A stretch of DNA of 64,000 nt from Phycisphaerales bacterium. GTDB taxonomy: Bacteria; Planctomycetota; Phycisphaerae; Sedimentisphaerales; Anaerobacaceae. Within the stretch, counting starts at the first letter, position 1, and the number at the start of each line of letters is the position of its first letter. The position numbers were made by a program, and so were the translations under genes. The notes under the pieces were generated by a model. The model had not been told where the DNA came from. It saw only the letters and a program-made list of their open reading frames with translations, and did no database searches. The stretch lies in the NCBI GenBank assembly GCA_003170415.1, contig PMZJ01000014.1, positions 1-64,000 on the forward strand, read 5' to 3'. This document shows positions 49,405 to 59,579 of the stretch, piece after piece.

Positions 49405-52400
49405 CGCTTTGTTCCTCCTAAAATTTTTCGGACAAAATTTACAAGTGTCTGTTGCTCGAAATAACTCTCCGGCAGATGCAGATAAATGGTTGTATCGTCG
49501 GCGATGGTGTATCTTGCCGCGACGTTCTTCAACAGCCGTTTCGCGTTTTTAGCCGCGTCCGCCGAAAACGAGAATACCAGATTGCCGCCGTGTGCCACAA
49601 TACGATTTATATCCAGCTTGTCCGCGGCGATGCGAAGCTCGGCAATACTCAAAAGAGATTTTATCTCCTCGGCCGGCGGGCCATAAACGTCCGCAAGCTC
49701 AGTTTCGAGATGACTCAGTTCTTCCGCGGTTTTTGCCACGGCTATTCTGCGATACACGTCCAGCCGGATTCTGTCGGCTGGGATATAATTTTTGGGGATA
49801 TATGCCGCGAATCCCAAATCGATATTTGCGGTCGGTGTCGCCTCCACTGGCTCACCTTTCATTTTCCTTACTGCGTTGGCCAATAGCTCGCAATACATCT
49901 GATAACCCACCATTTGAATATGTCCCGACTGCTCCGCGCCCAGTATATTTCCCGCGCCGCGAATCTCCAAATCACGCAGCGCAATCCTGAAACCGGCGCC
50001 GAGATGCGAGTATTCCTCGATGGCCTTGAGCCGTTTTGAGGCGATTGGCGTAATGGGACGAGACGCGGGAAGAAGCATATAAGCGTATGCCCTGTGTTTG
50101 TATCTGCCCACCCGGCCGCGCAACTGATGCAGTTCCGCTAAGCCGAATCGGTCCGCGTCGTTGATGATTATCGTATTGGCGTTGGGGATATCGAGACCCG
50201 ATTCGATAATCGTCGTGCAGACCAGCACGTCGGTTTGCCCTAACACAAACGCAATCATCGCCTTCTCCAGCTCGTGCGAGGTCATCTGCCCGTGGGCAAT
50301 CGCGACTTTGGCGTCGGGAACCAGCTTCTGAATCTCCCAGCATTTCTTTTCGATTGACTTGACGCGGTTATGAACAAAGAATACCTGTCCCTGCCTGTTC
50401 AATTCGCGGATGATGGTCTTGCGTATCAATTCATCGTTGTAGGTTGTAACGCTCGTAACGATGCTCCGCCGGTCGAGCGGTGCGGTCGCAAGTGAGCTTA
50501 TGTCCCTAAGCCCAAGCATCGCCATATGCAGCGTGCGAGGAATCGGCGTCGCCGTCATCGTCAGGATATCAACGTTTACGCGCAGTTTCTTCAGCTTCTC
50601 CTTGTGCTCTACGCCGAATCGCTGCTCTTCGTCGATTATGACCAGTCCCAAATCCTTGAACTTAACGTCGCCGCTCAACAGCCGATGCGTCCCAATCAGG
50701 ATATCGACCTTGCCCGCCCTTGTGCGGGAAATAATGTCCTTTGCCTGGGCGGTCGTTTTGAACCGGTTGAGCGATTCGATTACTACCGGGAAATCCGCGA
50801 AGCGTTCCGTGAACGTCCGGGCGTGCTGAATGCTCAGCACCGTCGTGGGGACAAGCGCCGCGACCTGCTTGCCGTTTTCGACCGCCTTGAATGCCGCCCT
50901 CATCGCAAGCTCCGTTTTGCCGTATCCAACGTCCCCGCAGAGCAGCCGGTCCATTGCCGTGGGCTGCATCATATCCCGCTTTATCTGCGCCGCGTTTGTT
51001 GTCTGGTCGGGTGTTTCCTGGTATGGGAACGATGCCTCAAATTCGTTTTGCCATTTCGAATCCGCCGGGAACGCGAATCCGCCAATCGCCTGGCGTTTCG
51101 CCTGAAGCTCTAACAATTCCACCGCCAGGTCCTTGACGGATTGCGCGACTTTTTCTTTCTGGTTTTGCCACCGCTTCGACCCGACCTTCGACAATTTGGG
51201 CCGCTTCGGGCTTGTGCCGATGTATTTCTGTACTAATCCGATATTATTCACCGAGACCTGCACCTTGACGCCGCCATCGTATTCGATTGTGAGATACTCG
51301 CCGGGGCCGTCCTTTTCCCTGATGGTCTCGATACCTAAGAATTTCCCTACGCCGTAAGAGCTGTGCACGACGTAATCGCCTTGTTGCAAATCTTCCAGCG
51401 TATCAATCGGCGTTGTCGCACGCATCGGCCTTTGCCTTCGCCTAAGCGCGAATTGCCCGAACAATTCATGATGGCTGAGAACCGTCGTGTTCAACGACGG
51501 TATCGCGAAACCCTGGTGAATGAATCCCTTGAGCAATTTGAATCTCGGAGGAATAGCACCGTGTTCCGCCGGAAGGCGTCCCTCACGGGACTGCCTGATG
51601 ATTTCGCTCACCCGGTCAATCTCCGCCTGGGCCTCGCAGTAAAGCAAAACCTCCTGCTCCTTTGCCAGCGAGACCAGTTCTGCCAGCGCCTCCTTGTGTC
51701 CCGCCCAAAGCGATGCTGCCTTGTGCTGATACTGCTGAACGCTCCTTATATCCAATTTGATAAATTCGTCCGGGTTTTCAGTCGCGAATCGGGAAATGTG
51801 AAGCTGTGTGAATCTTTCGAGTGATTTATGAATATCGGGCCAGTTGTAAAGTCGTTCTTTTTGCTCTGCTCGTTCGAAATAAACTTTTGCTACCTCCTGG
51901 CAGTCCGCCGGCTCATCTAAAATCACAATCGTATCAGCGGGCAGGATATTCAGGAAAAGCTCGCGCTCTTCCTGTTTGTCCCCGCATGTTGCCGATATGA
52001 TACTGACCGCCGATAACTGATGCGTCGATACCTGTGTATCCAAATCAATCGTCCGGATGCTTTCGATTGTGTCGCCAAAAAATTCAACCCTTATTGTCTG
52101 CGATTGTCCTATAGCATTGTCATTCCCGCGAAAGCGGGAATCCAGCATCGGCGCGTAAATATCCACGATTCCGCCACGTCTGGCGAATTGCCCCGGCAGG
52201 TCAACTTTGTCCGTCCGCTCGAATCCGTTGTCAATCAGCCACGCGCTTACATCCTCAGGTGTCGTTTGTTTGCCGGTTTGAAGCGACAGCGAACCGCTCT
52301 CGATAGCCGACAGTTTTGGTATGGGCTGACTTATCGCCTGAACCGATGCCGCTATGATTACGCCTTTATCTTTTTCACGAGATACGAGCGACGAGCAGCG

Positions 52401-52736
52401 AGCGACGATTTTGAGCCGGTCCGCCCGAATCTCATCGGTTGCGTCCGCTATTTCCTCTTCACCTTCCCATGCGGGCAGCAATTGAACGTCCTGGGTTCCG
52501 CCTGTGGTGCCTGCCCTGAGCGAAGTCGAACCAAACGTCTGCAAATCATCAACCGCATTATCCGCATCATCAATATGCGGACAAACGTAAATAATCGGCC
52601 GGGATAGCTGTTTTGAAAGATGTGCCGCCAAAAGGCGCGCAAAAGACCCCCACGTCCCAGCGACTTTTACCACCCCCCCGGTAGCGTCTAATCGCTGGCT
52701 CAGTTCGAAAATCGACTTGTCGTTGCCAAGCTCCAT
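49401..52736 (-). CDS. mfd: Transcription-repair coupling factor Mfd
   Basis: GDYVVHSSYGVGKFLGIETI, CGDVGYGKTELAMRAAFKAV, IDEEQRFGVEHKEKLKKLR, TATPIPRTLHMAMLGLRDIS. Confidence 0.95.
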   Translation of the reverse strand: MELGNDKSIFELSQRLDATGGVVKVAGTWGSFARLLAAHLSKQLSRPIIYVCPHIDDADNAVDDLQTFGSTSLRAGTTGGTQDVQLLPAWEGEEEIADATDEIRADRLKIVARCSSLVSREKDKGVIIAASVQAISQPIPKLSAIESGSLSLQTGKQTTPEDVSAWLIDNGFERTDKVDLPGQFARRGGIVDIYAPMLDSRFRGNDNAIGQSQTIRVEFFGDTIESIRTIDLDTQVSTHQLSAVSIISATCGDKQEERELFLNILPADTIVILDEPADCQEVAKVYFERAEQKERLYNWPDIHKSLERFTQLHISRFATENPDEFIKLDIRSVQQYQHKAASLWAGHKEALAELVSLAKEQEVLLYCEAQAEIDRVSEIIRQSREGRLPAEHGAIPPRFKLLKGFIHQGFAIPSLNTTVLSHHELFGQFALRRRQRPMRATTPIDTLEDLQQGDYVVHSSYGVGKFLGIETIREKDGPGEYLTIEYDGGVKVQVSVNNIGLVQKYIGTSPKRPKLSKVGSKRWQNQKEKVAQSVKDLAVELLELQAKRQAIGGFAFPADSKWQNEFEASFPYQETPDQTTNAAQIKRDMMQPTAMDRLLCGDVGYGKTELAMRAAFKAVENGKQVAALVPTTVLSIQHARTFTERFADFPVVIESLNRFKTTAQAKDIISRTRAGKVDILIGTHRLLSGDVKFKDLGLVIIDEEQRFGVEHKEKLKKLRVNVDILTMTATPIPRTLHMAMLGLRDISSLATAPLDRRSIVTSVTTYNDELIRKTIIRELNRQGQVFFVHNRVKSIEKKCWEIQKLVPDAKVAIAHGQMTSHELEKAMIAFVLGQTDVLVCTTIIESGLDIPNANTIIINDADRFGLAELHQLRGRVGRYKHRAYAYMLLPASRPITPIASKRLKAIEEYSHLGAGFRIALRDLEIRGAGNILGAEQSGHIQMVGYQMYCELLANAVRKMKGEPVEATPTANIDLGFAAYIPKNYIPADRIRLDVYRRIAVAKTAEELSHLETELADVYGPPAEEIKSLLSIAELRIAADKLDINRIVAHGGNLVFSFSADAAKNAKRLLKNVAARYTIADDTTIYLHLPESYFEQQTLVNFVRKILGGTKR
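52122..52141. repeat. Dispersed palindromic repeat (attcccgcGAAAgcgggaat) inside mfd
   Basis: Perfect 8-bp arms with GAAA loop; translates to DSRFRGND in Mfd frame. Confidence 0.75.
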
Positions 52737-52910
52737 AAATCGTAAATCACAGGCAGAGCTTCCGACTATTCTACGATTGTTTGCCTCATTAAGCCAGCCC
52801 CCGGCGCAGATACGGAATCATTGCAGATTTTTTAGTGTGCAAACGATATTCTATTATGGTAGAAAGACCGCCTTTCGTATCGTTCTGTTATTATTATTCG
52901 GTGAAGCAGT

Positions 52911-53813
52911 ATGTGGTTATATCTTAGTGCCCTTTCGGCTGTCTTTGTGGGGCTGTATGACGTATGCAGGAAAAGAGCCATCCACAATAATGCCGTAATA
53001 CCGCTGTTGTTCTTTGCGGTATTGATAGAAGCGGTGTTGCTTTCGCCCATTATCGTACTTTCTTCGGTTTCGCCTCACTTTTTGACGTCACTGGGGATAT
53101 TTATCCCGCATTTTGGCCCGCTGGCCCATTTCTGCTGCTTCATAAAGGCCCTTATCGTCGTTTCGCTCTGGCTGCTGGGTTATTTTTCCGTCAAGCACTT
53201 GCCTATTTCAATATATGCCCCAATCGGCGCTTCCGGCCCCGCCTGGACGCTGCTCGGCGCTATGCTGGTCTTCGGCGAACGCCTCACCCCTTTTCAGTGG
53301 GCCGCATTCGGCGTCTTATTTGTCTCCTACTATATCTTTTCTCTCGTCGGCAGCCGCGAAGGCATCGTCTTTCATACTAATAAATGGGTCATCCTTCTTG
53401 TCCTCTCGGTTCTCATCGGCGCCGGCAGCGCCCTTTACGACAAATACCTCGTCCACACCCTCGGCTTTTCCGCCGTAGGCGTCCAGGTCTGGTTTATGAT
53501 GTATTCGGTTCTCGTTATGACCTTTGTCCTGTTTGTTTTCTGGTGGCCGGTCCGCGCAAAACACACCCCATTCAAATGGCGCTGGAGTATCATCCTTATC
53601 GGTGCTTTACTGGCTGTTGCAGATGTCGCTTACTTCAAAGCGCTTGGTTATAAGGGGGCGATGATTTCGCTTGTAACCGCCGTCCGTAGCGGAAGCGTCG
53701 TTATTTCCTTCCTCGGCGGCGCGTTCATTTTCGGCGAAGTCCAAATCCGTCACAAGGCCGTCGCTCTCCTCGGCGTCATCATCGGCGTCCTTATGCTGCT
53801 GCTCTCCCGCTAA
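52911..53813 (+). CDS. EamA/DMT family transporter
   Basis: Ten-TM-like ORF; VFGERLTPFQWAAFGVLFVSYYIF; GAFIFGEVQIRHKAVALLGVIIGVLML. Confidence 0.85.
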   Translation: MWLYLSALSAVFVGLYDVCRKRAIHNNAVIPLLFFAVLIEAVLLSPIIVLSSVSPHFLTSLGIFIPHFGPLAHFCCFIKALIVVSLWLLGYFSVKHLPISIYAPIGASGPAWTLLGAMLVFGERLTPFQWAAFGVLFVSYYIFSLVGSREGIVFHTNKWVILLVLSVLIGAGSALYDKYLVHTLGFSAVGVQVWFMMYSVLVMTFVLFVFWWPVRAKHTPFKWRWSIILIGALLAVADVAYFKALGYKGAMISLVTAVRSGSVVISFLGGAFIFGEVQIRHKAVALLGVIIGVLMLLLSR

Positions 53814-53824
53814 TCACTCGGGTA

Positions 53825-55864
53825 CTATCTACCCAGCGATTTCTTTGCCGCCGCCACCACGGCATCGGTTGTTATCCCGAATTTCTCGTAGCAGACCTTG
53901 TAGGGAGCGGATGCGCCGAATGAAGACATACCGATAAAGATTCCCTTGTCCCCAATCCACTTGTGCCAGCCCAGTTCAACGCCCGCCTCAACCGCAACTC
54001 TCGCCTTTACGTCAGGCAGTATCACCGAATCGCGATACTCCTTGCTTTGCTTCTCGAATAATTCCCAGCAGGGCATACTTACCACTCTCGCCTTAATCCC
54101 TTCGGCTGTAATTTTGTTATATGCTTCGACTGCTAAAGAAACCTCCGAGCCGGTCGCCAAAAGCAAAACTTCCGGCTTATCCGCACCAATCAAAACATAA
54201 GCGCCTTTGGTGAGATTATCCGCCGAGGCGTATTTGGTCTGGTCGATAACGGGCAGATTCTGGCGAGTGAGCAGCAACGCCACAGGCCCGCCGCGGTATT
54301 GCAAAATAAATTTCCATGCCGCGGCCGTCTCGTATGCGTCCGCCGGCCTGATAGTCAGCAGGTTTGGTATCGCCCGCAGCGCCGCGAAGTGTTCTACCGG
54401 CTGATGCGTCGGGCCATCCTCGCCCACGCCGATACTGTCGTGCGTCCAGACGAAAATCGTCGGATAGTGCGATATTGCCGCCACCCGCACCGCGCCGCGC
54501 ATATAATCGCTGAATACCAAAAACGTCCCGCCAAACGCCCGCGTCAGCCCGCTTACCGAGATACCGTTCATAATCGCACCCATCCCGTGCTCGCGCACGC
54601 CAAAACGGATATATCTGCCGTCGCGTGAATTTGGCTGGAAATCCTTAACGTCTTTCCACCGTGTATTATTGGATGGCGTCAGGTCTGCGCTGCCTCCCAA
54701 TATAAAGGGCATTTGCGGCATAAGTGCGTCTAACGTTTTCCCTGATGCCGAACGTGTCGCAATCGCGTTGGGCTTGCCTTCCTTCACTACGTCAAATTTT
54801 GGCAGCAGCGAATTGATATCAACCGTGATTTTATTTTCAAAGGCGTTATTGAATTGTTCCGCTAACTGCGGATTTGCCGCCTCATATTTTTTGAACATCC
54901 GATTCCACGACGCCTCCGCTTTTTTGCCTTTGTCGATGGCCGTGCGGGTATGCGGCAGGACCTGTTCGGGGACAAAAAACGTCTTCTCCGGGTCCCATCC
55001 GAATTGCCGCTTGGCCGCTTTAATCTCGTCTTCGCCTAACGGCGAGCCGTGCGCCTCTGATGTATCGTGTTTTGTCGGGGCTCCGAAGGCAATGTGCGTG
55101 CGCAATTTAATTAGCGTCGGCTTATCCTTCGCGCGTTTCGCTTTTTTCAGCGCCTTTTCAAACGACGCCATATCGTTTCCGTCGCCCGGCACCTCAATCA
55201 CGTTCCACCCGTACGCCTTATATCGCTTCGCCGTGTCCTCGGTGAACGACAATCCCGTAACGCCGTCGATTGAAATGTGATTGTCGTCGTATATGACGAT
55301 AAGATTGTCGAGCGCAAGGTGCCCCGCTAATGAGCTTGTCTCGCTTGATATCCCTTCTTCGAGGTCGCCGTCGCCCACCGTAACATATATTTTGTAATCG
55401 ATAAGCGCAAATCCCTCGCGATTGAAATAATTGGCAGTGTATTTCTGCGCAATCGCCATACCGACCGCGTTTGATATCCCCTGACCTAACGGCCCCGTCG
55501 TCGCCTCAATACCAAGTTCAGGTTTGTATTCCGGATGTCCCGGCGTCTTGCTTCCCCACTGCCTGAAATTTTTCAGGTCATCTAAAGTCATATCATAGCC
55601 CGTCAGATACAGCAGCGAATAAAGCAGCATACATCCGTGCCCGCCCGAAAGTACGAATCGGTCGCGGTTGAACCACTTCGGATTGGCGGGATTGAATTTC
55701 AGATGCCGCATCCACAACGTATATGCCGCCGGCGCCAAACCCATCGGCATACCCGGGTGCCCCGATTTCGCCTTCTGCACCGCGTCCGCAGCCAAAAACC
55801 TTATCGTATCAATGCAAAGCTCATCGAGCTCGCTCACGCCTTTCACTCTTAATGCTTCACCCAT
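53825..55864 (-). CDS. tkt: Transketolase
   Basis: IRFLAADAVQKAKSGHPGMPMGLAP, VGDGDLEEGISSE, GVREHGMGAIMNGI, THDSIGVGEDGPTHQPVE. Confidence 0.95.
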   Translation of the reverse strand: MGEALRVKGVSELDELCIDTIRFLAADAVQKAKSGHPGMPMGLAPAAYTLWMRHLKFNPANPKWFNRDRFVLSGGHGCMLLYSLLYLTGYDMTLDDLKNFRQWGSKTPGHPEYKPELGIEATTGPLGQGISNAVGMAIAQKYTANYFNREGFALIDYKIYVTVGDGDLEEGISSETSSLAGHLALDNLIVIYDDNHISIDGVTGLSFTEDTAKRYKAYGWNVIEVPGDGNDMASFEKALKKAKRAKDKPTLIKLRTHIAFGAPTKHDTSEAHGSPLGEDEIKAAKRQFGWDPEKTFFVPEQVLPHTRTAIDKGKKAEASWNRMFKKYEAANPQLAEQFNNAFENKITVDINSLLPKFDVVKEGKPNAIATRSASGKTLDALMPQMPFILGGSADLTPSNNTRWKDVKDFQPNSRDGRYIRFGVREHGMGAIMNGISVSGLTRAFGGTFLVFSDYMRGAVRVAAISHYPTIFVWTHDSIGVGEDGPTHQPVEHFAALRAIPNLLTIRPADAYETAAAWKFILQYRGGPVALLLTRQNLPVIDQTKYASADNLTKGAYVLIGADKPEVLLLATGSEVSLAVEAYNKITAEGIKARVVSMPCWELFEKQSKEYRDSVILPDVKARVAVEAGVELGWHKWIGDKGIFIGMSSFGASAPYKVCYEKFGITTDAVVAAAKKSLGR

Positions 55865-55913
55865 TTCAATTTTCCCGCAAAAAGATTTATTGTCAAATTT
55901 AAATTACAAAACT

Positions 55914-55984
55914 CACCGCAGAGACCGCAAAGCACGCAGAGTTTACTTTGTCTTTTCTCTGCGGTCTCAGCGTGCTCGGCGGTT
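55914..55984. repeat. Dispersed palindromic repeat (caccgcagagaccgc...gcggtctcagcgtgctcggcggtta)
   Basis: Two imperfect inverted arms. Confidence 0.6.
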
Positions 55985-56113
55985 AACATCGACGAGCTAA
56001 AACGATAACCAAACAAGCCCGTTTTCGCAAGATTTTTGTTGTGCGTCCGGTATTTGACAAATCGCCCTCCGGCGGGGATAATCGATATCGGTTTACGCGA
56101 ATGGGTATGACGG

Positions 56114-56644
56114 ATGAACGGCGAAAACAAGCCAAAATACGATGTCTCCATAATCCGCCCGCAGATGCGGGCCGAGGATGTTTGTCTGAGAAGCAAACCC
56201 ATTGGCCTAGAGAAGTTGAAAACTCTCAAAAAAGCCCTTCAGGCCTTTCACACCCTCGAAACTATGGCAGTCAGCATATACAAATTCCAGCTCACTAAAG
56301 AAACCTCCGAATTGAACCGCCAGCTTATCGCCGCGATGTGCAACGAGATGACCCATCTCCAGGATTACCAGGTCAAACTTTACGAATACGGCTTCAGACC
56401 CGCCATTCTCAGGCCTGCCTATTGGATGGTCGGCTTCGTCTTTGGCTTCGTATCCCGTCTCCTCGGACCAAAAGCTATTCTGAAAACCGGTATTTGGGTT
56501 GAATCCAAGGCCGTAAAACATTATGCTGAACTCCTTGAAACCGTCGATTGGGACGAACAAACCAGAAAGATGATTGAAAAGGACCAGACCGACGAAAATG
56601 GGCATATCAACCGATGGCGAAACATGCTTGCCAAGATACGTTAG
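56114..56644 (+). CDS. COQ7-like ferritin-like di-iron protein
   Basis: LRAEDVCL..; ETMAVSIYKFQL; NEMTHLQDYQVKLYEYG (ExxH); DENGHINRW (ExxH). Confidence 0.65.
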   Translation: MNGENKPKYDVSIIRPQMRAEDVCLRSKPIGLEKLKTLKKALQAFHTLETMAVSIYKFQLTKETSELNRQLIAAMCNEMTHLQDYQVKLYEYGFRPAILRPAYWMVGFVFGFVSRLLGPKAILKTGIWVESKAVKHYAELLETVDWDEQTRKMIEKDQTDENGHINRWRNMLAKIR

Positions 56645-56694
56645 GGGTGTCAAAAAAATAAAATCTGCAAGTCATAATTTCAGGAGTGTGAAAA

Positions 56695-57615
56695 ATGAAA
56701 CGCATTGGGCGTCGTGAATTTCTTGCCGGCTCGCTCGTCGGCGCATCAGGTCTTCTGCTTGGCTCAACATTGACTGGGTGCGCGTCAAAAATTTCAAAAC
56801 CAGCGCAGGGCAAAACCTTTGACCCCTGGGAAATCGTTCCCCTCGGCAAAACCGGCATCAAAGTCACCCGCGTCGGCTTCGGCACAGGTATGAAGGGCGG
56901 AAGGCACTCCTCCAACCAGGTACGCCTCGGCAAAGAAAAATTCGAATCCCTTCTCCGCGAATCTTACGACCGCGGCTGCCGGCTCTTCGACACCGCCGAT
57001 ATGTATGGCTCGCATCCTTATGTCATCCCAGCCCTCCAGGGCGTCCCACGCGACAAGTTCACAATCGTGTCCAAACTGATGGTTTGGGACCCGCCCGCCG
57101 AAGAAAAAGAAAAACCCATGGTGACAATCGACCGCTTCCTCAAAGAATTGAACACCGACTACATCGACCTTCTCCTGCTCCATTGTATGATGGCTCCCGA
57201 CTGGAACAAAACCCTCAAACCATATATGGACGGAATGAGCGAAGCCAAAGCCAAAGGTAAAGTCCGCGCACTCGGCGTCTCCTGCCACTCGATGGATGCC
57301 CTCAAAGTCGCCGCCGAAGAACCATGGGTCGAATCCGTCCACACCAGGATCAACGCCACCGGCGTGGATATGGATGGCACGCCCGATGAAGTCGTCCCCA
57401 TCATCCGTAAAATTCACGATGCCGGCAAAGGCGTCGTCGGTATGAAGCAAATCGGCGAGGGGCACTATCGCAACGACCGCAAGCTTCGCGAGCAAACCGC
57501 CGATTTCGTCTTCAACCTCGGCTGTGTCTCCGCCGTTGTTGTTGGCTTTGAATCCATCGACGAAATAAAGGATTACGAGGACATCGTTCGCAAAACCCCG
57601 CGCAAAAACGCGTAA
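56695..57615 (+). CDS. Aldo/keto reductase with Tat lipoprotein-like signal
   Basis: MKRIGRREFLAGSLVGASG..LTGCASK; PLGKTGIKVTRVGFGTG; LFDTADMYGSHPYV. Confidence 0.88.
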   Translation: MKRIGRREFLAGSLVGASGLLLGSTLTGCASKISKPAQGKTFDPWEIVPLGKTGIKVTRVGFGTGMKGGRHSSNQVRLGKEKFESLLRESYDRGCRLFDTADMYGSHPYVIPALQGVPRDKFTIVSKLMVWDPPAEEKEKPMVTIDRFLKELNTDYIDLLLLHCMMAPDWNKTLKPYMDGMSEAKAKGKVRALGVSCHSMDALKVAAEEPWVESVHTRINATGVDMDGTPDEVVPIIRKIHDAGKGVVGMKQIGEGHYRNDRKLREQTADFVFNLGCVSAVVVGFESIDEIKDYEDIVRKTPRKNA

Positions 57616-57736
57616 TCCGGTTTCTTTAAAATATGTAGGGTGTGCTCTGCCTGTCCTGAGCTTGCCTGTGGTGAGCTTGTCGAACCAGTCGAAGGAGCAC
57701 ACCAGTTTGACTGAGGTCTCTGGGGCCAAAACCAAT

Positions 57737-59122
57737 TTACAGCAGCCCTAATCGTTCTGCTTCCGCGTACAGGCCGTAGTGTTTCATTTTCTTAAACAGC
57801 GTCGTGCGGTTTATGCCAAGCGCCTGCGACGTTTCCTGCCGGTTCCACTTGTGTGCCTCAAGTGCCTGCCGTATGATATTTTTTTCCGGTTCGGCAACCG
57901 CCTCTTTCAAATTAACCGCTTTGTACTCCCCGCCCCGGCTGACCTGCTCCTGCTTTACCGACGCCGGCAAATCATCCTGTGTTACGAAACTGTTTTTGCT
58001 CAGAAGCACCGCACGCTCTATCACGTTCTCAAGCTCCCGCACGTTCCCGGGCCACGGGTATCTCTCAAGATAACCCATCGCCTCATCGGTTATTCCCAGC
58101 TTCTTTTTGTTGTGCTGCCCGTTGTATATCTTCAAAAGGTGCTTCGCCAGTAAAGGTATGTCCCCGACCCTTTCCGATAATGCCGGCAGATTCACCGTCA
58201 CCACGTTTATCCGGTAATACAAATCTTCCCGGAACCTGCCCTGCTTTACCTCCTCAATAAGGTTTCTGTTCGTTGCCAATATAATCCGGGCATCTACCGT
58301 AATCGTCTTGTTGCTGCCCACCGGCTCAAATTGCCTGTTTTCAAGAACACGCAATAATTTGACCTGCAGCGCAGGCGAGGCGTTGCCAACCTCATCCAGG
58401 AATATCGTCCCCCCGTCGGCCGCGAGGAATTTGCCTTTCTTGTTCGCTACTGCGCCGGTGAAACTGCCTTTGACGTGCCCGAACAATTCGCTTTCCAGAA
58501 GTGTTTCAGGCAGGGCGCCGCAACTCACCTCCACAAACGCTTCCTTGCGTCTGCCTGAGTGGTGGTGAATCGCGCGGGCCAGCATCGTCTTGCCCGTCCC
58601 CGATGGCCCCGTCATCATAATTGTAGTTTTACTGTCGGCGACTGCCTCCACAAGCTCGAATATCCTTGCCATTTTGTAATCCTGGCTGAGGATGTTATCT
58701 AAGGAGTATCGCTGTTCGAGCTGGGAGCGTAAGCTGGCGTTTTCACTGATAAGCGACTGCTGTTTTATCGCGCGGCTGACCGCGAGTCGCAATTCGTCAT
58801 CGTTAATCGGCTTGGTCAGGTAATCGTAGGCCCCGGTCTTTATCGCCCTCACCGCGCTTTCGATGGTGCCGTAGCCGGTGATGACCACGACAACGGTCTG
58901 AGGGTAATTATGCCGTACTAAATCCAGCAATTGAAAACCGTCGCCATCGGGCAGATTGATTTCGGTAATGACTAATGCGTAATCCTGCTTTTCCAGTTCG
59001 GCGGCAGCGTCTTTGACCGTCGCGGCGACGCCCGTTTTGAAACCCTCGGCCTTCAAAAACTCCGTGAGGCAGTCGCGAATTACCTTGTCGTCATCCACCA
59101 CGAGAATTGTCTTTTCAGCCAT
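57737..59122 (-). CDS. NtrC-family sigma-54-dependent response regulator
   Basis: REC domain; MTGPSGTGKTMLARAIHHHSGR; GSFTGA; C-terminal Fis-type HTH; ORF opens at 59140. Confidence 0.93.
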   Translation of the reverse strand: MAEKTILVVDDDKVIRDCLTEFLKAEGFKTGVAATVKDAAAELEKQDYALVITEINLPDGDGFQLLDLVRHNYPQTVVVVITGYGTIESAVRAIKTGAYDYLTKPINDDELRLAVSRAIKQQSLISENASLRSQLEQRYSLDNILSQDYKMARIFELVEAVADSKTTIMMTGPSGTGKTMLARAIHHHSGRRKEAFVEVSCGALPETLLESELFGHVKGSFTGAVANKKGKFLAADGGTIFLDEVGNASPALQVKLLRVLENRQFEPVGSNKTITVDARIILATNRNLIEEVKQGRFREDLYYRINVVTVNLPALSERVGDIPLLAKHLLKIYNGQHNKKKLGITDEAMGYLERYPWPGNVRELENVIERAVLLSKNSFVTQDDLPASVKQEQVSRGGEYKAVNLKEAVAEPEKNIIRQALEAHKWNRQETSQALGINRTTLFKKMKHYGLYAEAERLGLL

Positions 59123-59579
59123 CGCTTTGCCCGACTCCATTTTTGGGCGTTCCCTGCCCGTGAACTGTTTTGAAATTTGAAATGATTTACAAGATCAATG
59201 ATAAGCGTTGCGTTGATTTTGTCAAGCATTGATGTTGACAAAAAACAACGTAATAGCATTGGAGACAGCCCCGCAGTGGCTTTGCTTATGGCAAAAGGGT
59301 GTAAAACTCGTTTATTTGAACTAAAAAGGCCAGTTTGGTTGTTTGGGCGGGGGAATGTGGGTGGGGGTATCAAAGGATGCAGAACCTTAGCCAATTTAAC
59401 AAGACGCAAAAAAACAAGAATTTCAGGCAATTTTTTGTTGACTTTACTATTACGTCTGATGTAAAATTAAAATCAAGAGAGTGTGGTGAAAAGGAAATGC
59501 ATATCTTTCCTTTATCACAAAAAAAGTTGTTACTAACCAACTTTAGCTCAGCGTCGCAGAAGAAGTAAGGAGTAGAGAG

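Noticed and set aside
55914-55984. Structured RNA
   Set aside because: The caccgcagagac-type inverted repeat resembles a common dispersed repeat and there is no supporting context for an RNA.
56794-57735. 313-aa minus-strand ORF
   Set aside because: Antisense to the clear aldo/keto reductase gene; sequence is the mirror-frame artefact of a GC-rich CDS plus a dispersed repeat.
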